A DNA stretch of 7,030 nt from Bacteroidales bacterium (lineage in GTDB: Bacteria; Bacteroidota; Bacteroidia; Bacteroidales; VadinHA17), in contig JALOMM010000139.1 in NCBI GenBank assembly GCA_025455535.1, positions 1 to 7,030 on the forward strand. Direction: 5' to 3'. Every line of letters starts with the position of its first letter. Position 1 is the first letter of the stretch. Positions 6,149-7,030 of the stretch are shown here, one piece after another. The notes under the pieces were generated by a model. It did not search any database. It had not been told where the DNA came from and worked only from the letters and a program-made list of their open reading frames with translations. A program made the position numbers and the translations under genes.

Positions 6149-7030
6149 ATGAAAGTGAGCGATCCCGAAGATAAAGATACCGGTGGCAATGCAGAGGAGC
6201 CGGGCCAGAAAAAGAACGGCGCCATACCGGAGGCCCTCCACACTGTTACGGCATTGTCAGGAATGTACCAGGACTGGTTTCTTGACTATGCCTCGTATGT
6301 AATACTTGAGCGCGCCGTGCCCCATATTGCTGACGGACTTAAGCCTGTACAGCGCCGTATACTCTATTCAATGAAGCGCATGGATGACGGCCGCTTCAAC
6401 AAGGTGGCCAACATTATTGGTCATACAATGCAGTTTCACCCTCACGGCGATGCTTCCATCGGCGAGGCCCTTGTGCAGCTTGGACAGAAAGATCTGCTGG
6501 TAGATGCTCAGGGTAACTGGGGAAATATTTACACCGGCGACGGAGCTGCCGCACCGCGATATATCGAAGCGCGTCTGTCAAAATTTGCTCTAGAGGTTGC
6601 ATTCAACAGCAAGACCACAGAATGGATGAGCTCCTATGACGGCCGGAACAAGGAGCCCGTGACGCTGCCCGTCAAGTTCCCGTTGCTCCTGGCCATGGGC
6701 GTGGAGGGGATCGCTGTCGGTCTGGCCTCAAAGATATTGCCCCATAACTTCAATGAACTCATTGACGCCTCCATAAGCTACCTCCAGGGGAAACCTTTTG
6801 TTCTCTATCCTGACTTCCCGACAGGAGGCATGGTTGACATAGCCAGGTATAATGACGGAATCAGGGGCGGCGCCGTAAAGGTGAGAGCAAGAATAGAAAA
6901 GGTCGACAAGAAGGGCCTGGTGATAACTGAACTCCCTTTCGGCAAAACAACCTCATCACTGATTGAGTCAATTGTTAAGGCGAACGACAGGGGAAAGATA
7001 AAGATCAAAAAGATCGATGACAACACCGCA
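6149..7030 (+). CDS. parC: DNA topoisomerase IV subunit A (ParC), N-terminal 294 codons, truncated by window end
   Basis: ParC cuts and rejoins DNA in topoisomerase IV. After a polar, probably disordered N-terminus (about 1-34), the sequence enters the GyrA/ParC breakage-reunion domain: GMYQDWFLDYASYVILERAVP (38-58), DGLKPVQRRIL (62-72), the recognition helix with HPHGDASIGEAL (97-108), and APRYIEARLS (135-144), where Tyr138 is the expected DNA-linking tyrosine preceded by Arg137. NKEPVTLPVKFPLLL and GVEGIAVGLASKILPHNFNEL follow, as in other Bacteroidota ParC proteins. The frame remains open to the window end, so the tower and C-terminal domains are not seen. The ATG at 6149 is preferred; TTG codons at 6137 and 6140 in the same frame are less likely alternatives. 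It follows parE by 19 bp in what looks like a two-gene unit. Confidence 0.95.
   Translation, partial: MKVSDPEDKDTGGNAEEPGQKKNGAIPEALHTVTALSGMYQDWFLDYASYVILERAVPHIADGLKPVQRRILYSMKRMDDGRFNKVANIIGHTMQFHPHGDASIGEALVQLGQKDLLVDAQGNWGNIYTGDGAAAPRYIEARLSKFALEVAFNSKTTEWMSSYDGRNKEPVTLPVKFPLLLAMGVEGIAVGLASKILPHNFNELIDASISYLQGKPFVLYPDFPTGGMVDIARYNDGIRGGAVKVRARIEKVDKKGLVITELPFGKTTSSLIESIVKANDRGKIKIKKIDDNTA

Noticed and set aside
5527..6243. 238-codon minus-strand open frame across the parE 3' end and parC start
   Set aside because: It has no recognisable motifs and is antisense to the conserved TOPRIM part of parE; best explained as a chance shadow.

Overview
The window reads as chromosomal housekeeping DNA from a member of the Bacteroidota, most likely Bacteroidales or a relative. 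The hypoxanthine phosphoribosyltransferase, short-LID adenylate kinase, Obg, ParE and ParC proteins all carry residues I associate with that phylum. Shine-Dalgarno sites are weak or absent before the starts. Two upstream regions contain a TAnnTTTG motif, the -7 element of the Bacteroidota primary sigma factor. G+C is moderate. The assignment comes from recognising the sequences, not from a database search.

Layout, left to right. Positions 2-106 are the last 34 codons of an unidentified plus-strand gene ending in an aromatic, outer-membrane-like terminus. Positions 107-266 are non-coding, with a period-7 tandem repeat (TTTGCGA) and a short direct repeat. A minus-strand purE follows (267-700). 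Its coding sequence is broken: the N-terminal 111 residues and the C-terminal tail are both present, but a conserved block of about 20-27 codons between them is missing and the frame is shifted. Across an 83-bp divergent intergenic region, a plus-strand gene run starts: hpt (784-1320), one continuous adk-obg reading frame (1328-2872), a PAP2-family membrane phosphatase (2875-3432) and a PlsC-type acyltransferase (3420-4169). After a 112-bp gap with a candidate promoter come parE (4282-6129) and parC (6149 to beyond the window end), the two subunits of topoisomerase IV.

The most notable feature is the fusion of adenylate kinase and the GTPase Obg into one 514-codon open frame. There is no stop codon between the domains and no usable internal start at the join; where Obg would begin with Met the frame has Lys185. 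All nucleotide-binding motifs of both halves look intact. Adenylate kinase sets the ATP/ADP/AMP balance and Obg is a ribosome-assembly GTPase that responds to guanine nucleotides, so a covalent link is functionally suggestive. An assembly artefact has to be excluded first, particularly because purE, about 1.2 kb upstream of the fusion point, also shows a deletion.

The genes form three themes: purine nucleotide supply and sensing (purE, hpt, adk-obg), phospholipid metabolism (PAP2 phosphatase and PlsC, overlapping by 13 bp) and chromosome decatenation (parE-parC). I see no mobile element, CRISPR array, tRNA or rRNA.
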